From Mytilus galloprovincialis (Eukaryota > Mollusca > Bivalvia > Mytilida > Mytilidae): a stretch of 64,000 bases of DNA. Of this stretch, positions 36,070 to 48,000 are shown piece by piece (positions within the stretch are counted from its first letter, which is position 1; the number at the start of each line of letters is the position of its first letter). Under the pieces are notes generated by a model, which worked only from the letters and a program-made list of their open reading frames with translations, was not told the origin of the DNA and made no database searches. The stretch covers positions 92,709,743 to 92,773,742 of the forward strand of contig NC_134839.1 of the NCBI RefSeq assembly GCF_965363235.1. The letters are read 5' to 3'. The translations under genes were made by a program, and so were the position numbers.

Positions 36070-36914
36070 TAATTAAGTAATTATCAGGAAAATGTTATAT
36101 AAAAGTCTAAAATCGATATATTTTATGTGATGAAATACCCGGAATTTACGGCAAATTATTGTATTTCCTGCTATAAGCACATGTTAATATAGCATCACTT
36201 CCATTATCTGTGATCATTTAACGAACGTTGTGACTTTACAAGTTACAATATGTACAGTTAAGTGCGGTCCACCGAAAGCCTAAGCAGGCCCATATCATGA
36301 ATATTATTACATGCTTGCCTCAGGAACATTTGCACAGACTCAACCTTACACTAGAATTTTATATAAACATAATAGGTTTTGGTGTGATCAATATCAAGAA
36401 AAAATACAAAACAATATTTAAACTGAATTTAAAATTGGAATTTTCAAGGAAAAGTTTGGTTATTAATAATGTATGCATATATTGCCATTGTTATAAATGA
36501 CACTTATTAAAAGATTTTTTTTTATCTTCAAAGCTTTGCAAGCTGAAACATGAATAATTATCTTCGCAAGCATTCTATGGTCTTCCTTGAAGTTTTAATG
36601 CATTGTACTATTTTTTATTCGATGATATGTTCGTGTGTAGACGAAACAAGTGTTGTGTCTTGGTATCTTTAATTCTATTTTTCTCCAATCAGTTCCCAAT
36701 AACAACTGAAAAGTCTGAAAAAGTAGAGAAAGCATAAACGTACTATAAGATAACAACTAGGTTTTGACTCGAAAAATATTCAATCAAACGACAAAATATA
36801 GATTACCATTAGTTGTCTTAAGAATCTACCGTACGGATCCAAGAATTGGAATACGATATATATATATATGTTTTTCGTCCGTTCCTTCGGATAAGTAAAC
36901 CGATCCCTCGGATT
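36070..36914. other. Receptor 3' flank
   Basis: No gene or repeat recognised; an ATATATAT run sits near 36860. No AATAAA signal was found just after the receptor stop. Confidence 0.4.
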
Positions 36915-37150
36915 AGTAAACCATTCGAAAAATTAAAATCACAAAAACAGTGAACTCCGAGGAAAATTCAAAATGGAAAGTCCCTAATCAATTTGCAAAA
37001 TCAAAAGCTCAAACACATCGAACTAATGGATTACAACTGTCATATTCCTTACTTGATTCAGGCATTTTCTTATTTAAAAGATGGTGGACTAAACCTGGTT
37101 TTAAGCTAGCCAATTGAAACCTCTCACCTTTATGACAGTCGCATCGAATT
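36915..37150 (-). repeat. Dispersed repeat, GTCAGGAATATGACAG family
   Basis: A nearly complete reverse-strand copy, from the CTCCGAGGAAAATTC segment to the GACTGTCAT end. Confidence 0.75.
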
Positions 37151-37354
37151 TCGCTATATTGACAACGATGTGCGAACAAAACTAACAGACATAACAGGTA
37201 AAAATGTGAAAAAAAGGTTACAGCAGTCAACATTGTGTTATAATCTTAATCACTATAAAAACAAATATGTTACAAAGAAGCACAAAATACCATTTAGACC
37301 AAGCACATTACCTACTATTAAAAACAAGAATGCATTAATTTACCAGAGTCAATA

Positions 37355-37740
37355 ACACAATCACGGGATGTATAAGTACAGAGCCACGTCATATATGTAT
37401 CAAAGAAATATAAAAAGCATATAAACAAAACACATTAGAAAAAAATGAAAGACCGGCATACAAAAAAGTTTTGCAATAGCACATAACGGGATATATAAGT
37501 ACAGAGTCACGTCATATGTATTACAGTAACACCAAAAGGCATATTAACCAAAGCAAATTAAATTAGCAAAAATGAAAGACAAGACGAAAACTATTATAGA
37601 ACAATAATACAATGACGGGATGTACAAGTATCGAGCCACGTCAAATGAATATCAATAAAAACAGACTAAACAGCACAAGTTATATTCATAAAGACAAATA
37701 AAAGAATATTATAACACGTTATCAAGATGATAAACAACGT
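37355..37740. repeat. Tandem ~125-bp repeat
   Basis: Three units with CGGGATGTATAAGTACAGAG and CCACGTCA starts near 37362, 37487 and 37614. Related units reappear inside the 1,704-bp repeats (near 38990, 39090, 40694 and 40795), linking this array to that element. Confidence 0.7.
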
Positions 37741-37829
37741 CAGTACCCATAATCTATACTTCGAGACCATCGTATATAATTTGTGAAGTTGATAAGTAAA
37801 ATTGAGAATGGAAATGGAGAATGTGCCTG

Positions 37830-38400
37830 ATGAAGTTTTTTTTAGGAAAATGACGAGACGTTCTTTGACATACCCCTGGTTCATCAACTTTCTGCTCAGA
37901 CACTGGTGAAGTTTTACAAAGTCTTATTAGGAGCTACAACCTCTTGATAACCGAATAAGTTGGGAAATGTATATCTCATATATGCAGTTGAAGTTGATAT
38001 ATTGCTACTACTGGGGGAAATTGATAATTTCAAAAATAAAATCGTCTCGTTTGTCATTTCTGTACTGAGGTGACCGTGTAACGTCGATTCGAGGTATAGG
38101 TTTAATAATGAGGCAGAGGAAGTCGTGTCCGTACGGTAATTTCAAGTTCTTCGGGATATGTCAATGGATTCCAATGAGAAAAGTTTAGATTGTTAATGGA
38201 AAGAAAATCATCAATATATCTGATATATATGATCTGAAAGTGAAATTAAATGACCTGGCTTCTTTGATCTTCTTGTTTTTGACAATTGTCTGAATGAACT
38301 CCGATTCATATGAAAATAAGAAGAGGTCGACAAAGAAAGGCACACAGTTCGTTTCCATAGGAATGCTGACAATTTGTTAAAAGAGACTACTTCTAAAATT
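37830..38400 (-). mobile_element. Decayed reverse-transcriptase fragment, Penelope-like type (tentative)
   Basis: Minus-strand translations give pieces such as GTNCVPFFVDLFLFSYESEF, then DKRDDFIFEIINFP, and IPQLIRLSRGC, in the order of a reverse-transcriptase C-terminal half ending in the YISQLIR-type domain. It is too broken to encode protein. The placement near Penelope-like elements is from memory of the FLDL...YDKRDDF pattern and is uncertain. Confidence 0.55.
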
Positions 38401-39559
38401 CAACAAATATGTTTTCAAAATTATAATATAATGTGGCGTAATCAATTACATCTAAGATTTGATGGTCAGTTCTTAATCAGTTTAATGATCTTTCATCTTG
38501 TTTAATGTGACACTTTATACGATACATTAGTTGCACAGTTGAACTGCAATAGTTTATCCAAATAATCTAAGACCATTAATCAATGCCTTACATAAATTAA
38601 GAACAGATGTTTATAGCTCGATCTTGTGAGAAACTTTATAATGGTCAGATATGAGAGTAGTAGCTTGAAGTACCAAGTTGTATGTACGAACGTTAATTGG
38701 AAATTATGATTAAGAATATTTATTATACATGTACTGTTATATAAAGATTATATATATATGATTAAACATGTGAACATTAAATGGACTTCGTTATATAGAC
38801 AGTACTAAATGAGCTTACGGAGAAACTTTACAATAACTAGTTCCCTATGTAACGGGCAACATGGATTACGATCCCGGACACGTAGATCCGAAATAATGAC
38901 ATAGTTCTAAAACCACACACAAGAAAGCCCCGTTATAATAACAATAACATAATGGCATTATAATAGAACAATAACATATACAAAAGTACAGAACCACGTC
39001 ATATTTACCAAAGAACCACAAAAAGTCACACGTACTAAACACACTAAACACTCCAGCAAAAATGAAATTTACAAACAACACATTGACTGGATGTATAAGT
39101 ACCGAGCCACGTCAAATAAATATCACAGAAAATTGAAAAGCATTGTGAATTATTTCTTGCCGGAGACGATTTCTCAATTTCACATGGGGAATGGTGGTAT
39201 ACAGGGTTATATATAAGGACAGCTTATCAGCAAATACAATGTGTAATGTTTAAGGAATTTCAATGTTTGTTAGCCTCAAATCTTTGAAAAATTATAAACA
39301 AATGTTTACGCCCTAAGAAACAACATTTATTGTACTCCTCTTACGAAATACTACATGCCAACCGCCGTTCGGATATTTATTAAGATATCAGGAAACATCA
39401 ACCACTTGTTGAAAAAAATAATAATCTGGTATGGTCGGGCATATGGTATTTGTGAAAAGTAAAAAAATCCAAAATTCTGTGAGAGTACATACAATCTCAT
39501 TCCCTTTCATCTTGCAATAGTAATAAATAAGTTGAATTTTAACTGATATTATCAAGTTG

Positions 39560-40030
39560 CTTCATTTTCTCTATCGGCTACATATTTATAATATCCGGAG
39601 GTCGTGGTTTTCCATTGGAAACCGACTGTGCTCCTTTTTTTACGGACTTGTACTTTCATTCATTCAACAGACTTCATTTAGTAGTTTCAAAGGAATATTT
39701 CAAAAAGCTAGCATTGTTTTTTAACTTCACGTTCGTTATACATGATGTCCGACCTGGATAATTTAAGTTTGGTGATTGTTGAGCACATATATCCTATCGA
39801 AGTTCAAATATGCACATAACACATACAATTAAGTCAGTCACATGTCTTGAATTACATCTAGAAACTGACAATGAGGTCAGGGTGAGGACAAGACTTTACG
39901 ACAAAGAGATGATTTCAGCTTCCTAATTGTGCACTTTCCATTTCTATGTAGCAACACTACAGCAACCCCTACATATACAGTTTATATCTGCCAGTTTATA
40001 CGATATTCTAGAACTTGTACAAAGAGCAAA
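39560..40030 (+). mobile_element. Reverse-transcriptase relic, YISQLIR type (tentative)
   Basis: Frames read ETDCAPFFTDLYFHSF, then LELHLETDNEVRVRTRLYDK and TYTVYICQFIRYSRTC, i.e. the same protein family as 37830-38400 and 53995-54604. Broken. Repeated at 41264-41734 and, inverted, within 42177-42917. Confidence 0.6.
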
Positions 40031-40138
40031 ACGGACAAAAAGCAACGGACAAAAAGCAAAAGTATCGGACAAAAAGCAAAATTATCGGACAAAAAGCAAA
40101 AGCGGACAAAAAGCAAATTGCGGACAAAAAGCATCGTA
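40027..40138 (+). repeat. GGACAAAAAGC short tandem array
   Basis: Six CGGACAAAAAGCAA-type units separated by 0-6 bases (AGTAT, ATTAT), directly after the YICQFIRYSRTC segment. The same array is at 41731-41842 in the second copy. In frame it would add Lys/Gln/Ser-rich peptide. Confidence 0.8.
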
Positions 40139-40381
40139 TCAAACGTTAACATGGTTTAATTTACCTTGTTTGAATGTGTATTCATGGTTTTTTTTAAATA
40201 TACTTTACTCATTCTAATCGTATAATCATTTATCATGTTAAATGTGCTTTAGTTTGTAATTCATTTGATTGTATAACTCAGATTTTGGGCACCATGATTG
40301 GATAATTAAAATAACTTATCTTATCTTATCTTTACAGCATCAATTATACTTTTAGATTTATTTTTTTTGAAACTTTTAAAG

Positions 40382-42085
40382 TTGTATGTACGAACGTTAA
40401 TTGGAAATTATGATTAAGAATATTTATTATACATGTACTGTTATATAAAGATTATATATATATGATTAAACATGTGAACATTAAATGGACTTCGTTATAT
40501 AGACAGTACTAAATGAGCTTACGGAGAAACTTTACAATAACTAGTTCCCTATGTAACGGGCAACATGGATTACGATCCCGGACACGTAGATCCGAAATAA
40601 TGACATAGTTCTAATACCACACACAAGAAAGCCCCGTTATAATAACAATAACATAATGGCATTATAATAGAACAATAACATATACAAAAGTACAGAACCA
40701 CGTCATATTTACCAAAGAACCACAAAAAGTCACACGTACTAAACACACTAAACACTCCAGCAAAAATGAAATTTACAAACAACACATTGACTGGATGTAT
40801 AAGTACCGAGCCACGTCAAATAAATATCACAGAAAATTGAAAAGCATTGTGAATTATTTCTTGCCGGAGACGATTTCTCAATTTCACATGGGGAATGGTG
40901 GTATACAGGGTTATATATAAGGACAGCTTATCAGCAAATACAATGTGTAATGTTTAAGGAATTTCAATGTTTGTTAGCCTCAAATCTTTGAAAAATTATA
41001 AACAAATGTTTACGCCCTAAGAAACAACATTTATTGTACTCCTCTTACGAAATACTACATGCCAACCGCCGTTCGGATATTTATTAAGATATCAGGAAAC
41101 ATCAACCACTTGTTGAAAAAAATAATAATCTGGTATGGTCGGGCATATGGTATTTGTGAAAAGTAAAAAAATCCAAAATTCTGTGAGAGTACATACAATC
41201 TCATTCCCTTTCATCTTGCAATAGTAATAAATAAGTTGAATTTTAACTGATATTATCAAGTTGCTTCATTTTCTCTATTGGCTACATATTTATAATATCC
41301 GGAGGTCGTGGTTTTCCATTGGAAACCGACTGTGCTCCTTTTTTTACGGACTTGTACTTTCATTCATTCAACAGACTTCATTTAGTAGTTTCAAAGGAAT
41401 ATTTCAAAAAGCTAGCATTGTTTTTTAACTTCACGTTCGTTATACATGATGTCCGACCTGGATAATTTAAGTTTGGTGATTGTTGAGCACATATATCCTA
41501 TCGAAGTTCAAATATGCACATAACACATACAATTAAGTCAGTCACATGTCTTGAATTACATCTAGAAACTGACAATGAGGTCAGGGTGAGGACAAGACTT
41601 TACGACAAAGAGATGATTTCAGCTTCCTAATTGTGCACTTTCCATTTCTATGTAGCAACACTACAGCAACCCCTACATATACAGTTTATATCTGCCAGTT
41701 TAAACGATATTCTAGAACTTGTACAAAGAGCAAAACGGACAAAAAGCAACGGACAAAAAGCAAAAGTATCGGACAAAAAGCAAAATTATCGGACAAAAAG
41801 CAAAAGCGGACAAAAAGCAAATTGCGGACAAAAAGCATCGTATCAAACGTTAACATGGTTTAATTTACCTTGTTTGAATGTGTATTCATGGTTTTTTTTA
41901 AATATACTTTACTCATTCTAATCGTATAATCATTTATCATGTTAAATGTGCTTTAGTTTGTAATTCATTTGATTGTATAACTCAGATTTTGGGCACCATG
42001 ATTGGATAATTAAAATAACTTATCTTATCTTATCTTTACAGCATCAATTATACTTTTAGATTTATTTTTTTTGAAACTTTTAAAG
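40382..42085 (+). repeat. 1,704-bp direct tandem repeat, copy 2
   Basis: Nearly identical to 38678-40381. It differs at, for example, the CTCTAT(C/T)GGCTAC site and at TTTA(T/A)ACGATATTC. At both sites the inverted copy downstream matches copy 1, so copy 2 carries the derived bases. Confidence 0.92.
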
Positions 42086-42176
42086 AGATGACTTCAACTT
42101 CACCATTGCAACTCTTGGTTAAGAAGCTGCTTTGTTAGCGGGAACTCTCTATCAAGGAAATCGTAAAGGGAAATAC

Positions 42177-42917
42177 AAGTTCTAGAATATCGTATAAACT
42201 GGCAGATATAAACTGTATATGTAGGGGCTGCTGTAGTGTTGCTACATAGAAATGGAAAGTGCACAATTAGGAAGCTGAAATCATCACTTTGTCGTAAAGT
42301 CTTGTCCTCACCCTGACCTCATTGTCAGTTTCTAGATGTAATTCAAGACATGTGACTGACTTAATTGTATGTGTTATGTGCATATTTGAACTTCGATAGG
42401 ATATATGTGCTCAACAATCACCAAACTTAAATTATCCAGGTCGGACATCATGTATAACGAACGTGAAGTTAAAAAACAATGCTAGCTTTTTGAAATATTC
42501 CTTTGAAACTACTAAATGAAGTCTGTTGAATGAATGAAAGAACAAGTCCGTAAAAAAAGGAGCACAGTCGGTTTCCAATGGAAAACCACGACCTCCGGAT
42601 ATTATAAATATGTAGCCGATAGAGAAAATGAAGCAACTTGATAATATCAGTTAAAATTCAACTTATTTATTACTATTGCAAGATGAAAGGGAATGAGATT
42701 GTATGTACTCTCACAGAATTTTGGATTTTTTTACTTTTCACAAATACCATATGCCCGACCATACCAGATTATTATTTTTTTCAACAAGTGGTTGATGTTT
42801 CCTGATATCTTAATAAATATCCGAACGGCGGTTGGCATGTAGTATTTCGTAAGAGGAGTACAATAAATGTTGTTTCTTAGGGCGTAAACATTTGTTTATA
42901 ATTTTTCAAAGATTTGT
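42177..42917 (-). repeat. Inverted partial copy of the 1,704-bp repeat
   Basis: About 740 bp equal to the reverse complement of 39281-40022. It is separated from copy 2 by roughly 90 bp of unrelated DNA plus the array, creating a large inverted repeat. Confidence 0.9.
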
Positions 42918-44508
42918 TACTATTTTATCTGATAGATAACTTTTCCCAGTTCCAAGACAACATTTGATCCTGATACGCCGGCACCATCTACGATAAAAGT
43001 TTTATACCGTTGCAAATTGAGTTTATCTGGTCGTATAAATATGGTGGACGAAACGTTGAGCAGCCAATTTTGTGTGTAAATGCGTTTAATGTGTGTTACA
43101 AGTAGAAATACTTCGATGAGTTGCTCAAATAAGATTTATATTATCCCCCGAGTCATCGAGACACGATTCCTTTTATGAAAACATAGGAATATGCTGACCT
43201 CACTTTAGATTTTTATTGCTTTTTGTTTAATTTTTGTGAAACTGTTGACAAACATATAGAAAGAGATGACAAATTAACTCTAAAAAAACTTTCAGAAAAT
43301 TGTCCGTTTATAAATTTTAAAAAAACCATCGGACGCATAAAATATACAATTACAAGGTGTTGCTTTATTTTTTTTACAGTCCTGGGTCAATACCTCTGCT
43401 GATAGACTATCTGTTCCCGAGAGTATCATAAGATTAATTTTGTAGTTAGTACAGACAAGATTTATAACAAGCCTTTCTAAAATTGTCTTCTTTTTTTTCA
43501 TGACTCTTCCTATCATATGTTACAAAAATCTTAATGTGGTCATTAGAAGTCGAATTTATGAAATTGAATACACCATTCACAAAATGCACATTTGCATATT
43601 AATTGGTATATTAAAAACAAAGGTCTCAACATTTTTTCGCTTTCAATTTCAAAAATCTTGCATCCGCCCCTGAACTATTCACTAAATTTTAAATGAGGTG
43701 GATGTATACAATATATTGGCAACCGTACGGCCTTCAACAATGAGAAAAACCTTGCCGTATAGTCGGCTTTAAAAGACAACGACGTGAAAAATATGAAACA
43801 AATAGATTGATAAAACATACAGCCTAATTTATGACTAAGCAATTTACGAAAAAAATATGACAGACATGAGCAAACGAAAACCACTGAACTAAGGGCTCCA
43901 TACTTTGGAGAGGCACATACAGAATGTGACGGGGTTAAACACGTTTGTAAGCGCTCAACCTACCCCTAATATGGGACAGTAGTGTAACAGCACAATATAA
44001 GTAAAATTGCGTTTGGTGTTTGGGTCGTCTAGCGATATTTAGCTACATAGTTTCTTTAAATGTAACATCATCTTTGTCATCATTTTATCCGCAAAAATAA
44101 TTTGGCGAGAGATTGTTGTGAAATAACTTTAAAACGAATATTTAAAAGACCCTTTAACAAAACCTATTTCCTTCCAATCAAATGGAAATCCATATGGTTG
44201 AACTAACTCTTATTTCTGACTGACAATTTAGATTTAAAAATATCCATCAAATATGGCTATTGTTCAATAGTTGACTTTACGTTTTGGTTCTGGTTATAAA
44301 CACAATCTTTGTTGAATCTTTCGAGATATAAATCGTAGGAACTCTGCTTTTTTCGATGATTTTATAGAATAATTCCCCAACGTAAACTGAGTATTATAAA
44401 GTTTAATCAGCTTCTTCTTCTTCTTTTCTTTTCTATTTTTTGGAAAGGCCATTGTTATTTTTATTTGTGTTGCCCTCCTTTTAATTGTTATTGTTGGTTT
44501 ATTTAAGA
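42918..44508. other. Non-coding region with one retroelement tail
   Basis: 43670-44010 is described separately. I see no gene in the rest. Confidence 0.45.
43670..44010 (-). repeat. Retroelement-tail repeat, reverse copy
   Basis: Contains the reverse complement of the AACATGTTTAACCCCG and AAGGCCGTACGGTAACC motifs seen forward at 58050-58400, in the same order. Diverged. Confidence 0.6.
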
Positions 44509-44657
44509 ATTGAATGCTTCTTTTTGTAACTTTATTGGGGTGTAAAAGCGTTGACCGTGCGTACATTTTTAAAATGAAGCGCTTCCGCGCTTCATACAAA
44601 ATGTACTTCGGTCAACGCTTTTACACCCCAATAAAGTTACAAAAAGAAGCATTCAAT
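44509..44657. repeat. 149-bp near-perfect hairpin
   Basis: Arms of about 72 bp start ATTGAATGCTTC and end GAAGCATTCAAT, with few mismatches, and a centre that itself folds (GAAGCGC, TTCC, GCGCTTC). It stands alone about 390 bp upstream of the DUF1772 copy 1 start. Probably a fold-back mobile element; the flanks show no clear target duplication. Confidence 0.85.
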
Positions 44658-45045
44658 ACTTATAATTACATTTTTTAGCTATGATCATGAAAACACGAAT
44701 TTTATATTTCTTTTATTTAATTCACCTGTGCACTTTATTGTGGGACCACGTGTTATCATGAATGTCAAGTTTTATTGAGTAATGCAATTGCTTAAGGAAT
44801 AACATGTGATGTGCAGTTAGCCAATCAGAATAAAGTATTATAATGAAACATACATCTAATGTAATTATTTGTTGTTTAAAAAATGTCTTGGTCGATCATA
44901 TACGCATAAGCCATGAACGTACATGTTATAATGATGTATCATACTTGTTCACCCACGTGATCTGATATACCTGGTGTGCATATTGATTGTTATTTTTGTA
45001 AAGTAAATATAGACGATATTCGACCTTTACACCTTAAAATACAAA

Positions 45046-48000
45046 ATGGAAGTAGACAAACTCGACGTATTAAAATGGTCTGCTTTTGCAGCCACCAGTA
45101 TGTTTGCTGGAGGTGCTATTTATATAAATATTGTTGATATGCCAGCTCTTAAAAAGGTTACTGACAATGATGCAGCAAGGCGATTTTGGAAGGAATCTTT
45201 CCTAAGAGCAGCGAAGTGGCAGGTATGTTGCAGGATACAAAATTCGTGTGAGAGGGAAGCCGACTTTGTTCGTGTTTGAGACGGATGGACATGTATATTT
45301 CTTTCTCGGAAGAAGCAGAACAAATAATGAATATCATTTTCACAATACTTAAACACTTTCTAACAAAGGTTATCAAAGGTGATCAAAACCCAGGGGCGGA
45401 TCCAGCCATTTAAAAAAAAAGGGGGGGGGGTCCCAACCCAGAGTAAAGGGGGGATTCCAACTATATGCTCCCATTCAAATGCGTTGATCGTCCAAAAAAC
45501 CGGGGGGGGGGGGGGTTCCAACCCCCGGACCCCCCCTCCCTTGGATCCGCCACTGAAACCAAATTGCTTAGACACACTGATCTTAACAATTGAAAAATGT
45601 ACGTTATCTTTCGAAAACGGCGACGCGGAAATTTCCCTCTCGGTATAAATTCAGTTATACAAAAGAGCGATTGACGAATACACAAAACTTTTTAATTTCA
45701 GAACACCAATCAACAGTCATTTACAAAAGAGTAAATTAGTACAATGGTTACTTTCGAATTCATGTCATAAATGTCGAATCAATTGTTGAGCATCAGAAGT
45801 GCAAAACACAGTTTTTGGAAGCTTATATTTTTTTTTCTAAATAAACTGTGACAATTTTTACAAGTTTTAAATACTCAGGATGAAACTATATATGCTATAA
45901 TCATAAACATTTTTTTTAAATACATAAGAATCGACAGACAAATATTACATGCCAATCAATTGACCTATTTCTCTGACGTCAGTCTATTGTTCTTGCAGTA
46001 GATTATTTTTCAAGAATCAACTAACCACTGTGTTAACTTAAGATAACTTTAATATATCATAACTTTAAACTTTAAAAAAACGATATTTTATCTCTCAAAA
46101 ACGAGTGGCATTTGAAGGGTTCGAAATCACGTGTTTTCTTCATAATCAGTAGAGTCTTCTGTCTATGTATGATACCACTATACCACGACTTGCGACTTGT
46201 CGATCGTTAATTATTGTTTATGAATCCACTACTTCTTATCAATTCTCTACAACCTAATCCTGAACCTAGTTTTAGTTTTATCTGCCGCATATATATATCC
46301 GTAACCCCAGCTATAAATGACCAGGATGTCAAAACAAAAACAAAATATTGTCAAATGAATCACTTAATTTGTAACATGAAATTGTGTCCCTATCTCATTT
46401 CCATATGCATTTTTCCCACATACTGACAATATTTCAGATCATTTCATTAAAGAAATTTTGTCTTGTTAAAGGAAAATTATCCAAGGATAAATTGTCATGA
46501 AAAAGATTTAAAAATTCTAGCAATGCTCAAAATTTTATGGCATAAGGTTACTAAGGGAAGATATAATTATATTTTGAAACATATTGGTGGACAGATTCAA
46601 CAGTTAAATATTGTCATGAACATTATTACATGGTAAAATATATTCCAGAAGAAGTTACAAAATTTCATGGACAAGGACACTATTTCATAATTAAATATTG
46701 TCCTGGACAGTATTTCTAATATCATGAAATAATGTCCATGGCCGATATTTCTATATTATTTTGTACAGCAGACAATATTCCATGAGGGAATTAATTTTAT
46801 GTAACAGTTCCCCTCCCGCCTTTTAATAATGTTAGCTGTACATAAGATTTACAATACGAAGAGTTCATGGTACTGAAGTTAAAAATTGCCATTGATGATA
46901 TAAAAAAAAGTTGACATCAACATTTTCAAAAACATGCCTAATAATCTTTTTTCTATTTTCCTTTATTAGACTCAGGCTTCAGTAGAAGATTCAAAATATT
47001 TGGAATATTTAAATCACATATTAAAGTAAATACAGATTACAATCACATACATTTACGAAAAATACAGATAAAAAGGCAATGAATAGATTTGAACTTCCAA
47101 ACTCTAAAAGGCATACATCTTTCTTTTTTATAAAAAAAAAAAAAAGAAGATGTGTTATGATTGCCAATGAGACAACTCTTCACAAGAGACCAAAATGACA
47201 CAGCAATTAACAACTATAGGTCACAGTACGGTCTTCAACAATAAACAAAGCCCATACCTCATAGTAAGCTATTTAACACATATTTTGTTACAACACTTAT
47301 GATTTATTTTGTATGCCAGGGAGGACTTGGAATGGTAGCAACTTTAACTGGTGGGGCTGTCTGGTTTTTAGATGAATCCAGTAACAGACATCTTTGGTGC
47401 ATTGGTAGCAGTGTCATGGCAACCATATTTCCGTGGACAATGTTCATTATGAAGCCAGATATCAACAGATTACTCGACGACAAGGTCCTAACAGAAAGAG
47501 GCAATTAATTTACCCTTTTGAACTGCTTGATATTGAATTTAATGACTATTGATTCAGAAAGCAGTTTTTTTATATTTTTATCAGCATGTGACAGCTTAAA
47601 ATCAAACACTTCATATTTTTTCAGCGTTTACTTGATTTAATTTAGACCAGGATTTGTATATAAAGTAAGATTCTTACAAGTCTTTGATATAGACAGATAC
47701 ATGTAATAATTGGTCTTCCGGTGGCCGAGACATTTCATTGGCCGTTATTTAGTGTCTACCTCTTGTAGTATATGTCTCTGATATAGAAAATAACTGTTAA
47801 GTGTCTTTAAATGTTTAAATACTATGCTAGATTAACTGACATTGAAGTTGGAAACAACCCAAAATTTGTTCTATTAAAATCTGCATTCATTGAAGATAAA
47901 AAACTGTATACACAAAAGAGCGCTTGCTGGGTACAGTCCTTACATAAACTAAAAAAGTTAATCAACTTTGATTCACTTCAAATATCACATAATATGTTTG

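Larger units (their letters stand above)
38678..40381 (+). repeat. 1,704-bp direct tandem repeat, copy 1
   Basis: Starts GTTGTATGTACGAACGTTAA and recurs exactly 1,704 bp later with only a few substitutions. It contains 125-bp-type units, a reverse-transcriptase relic (39560-40030), a GGACAAAAAGC array, and a TATCTTATCT tail. Confidence 0.92.

Noticed and set aside
45379-45685. Gly/Pro-rich ORFs on both strands
   Set aside because: Created by G- and C-runs inside the MITE at 45391-45555.
46110-46140. GGTTCGAAATC as a tRNA B box
   Set aside because: No A box or cloverleaf could be placed around it.
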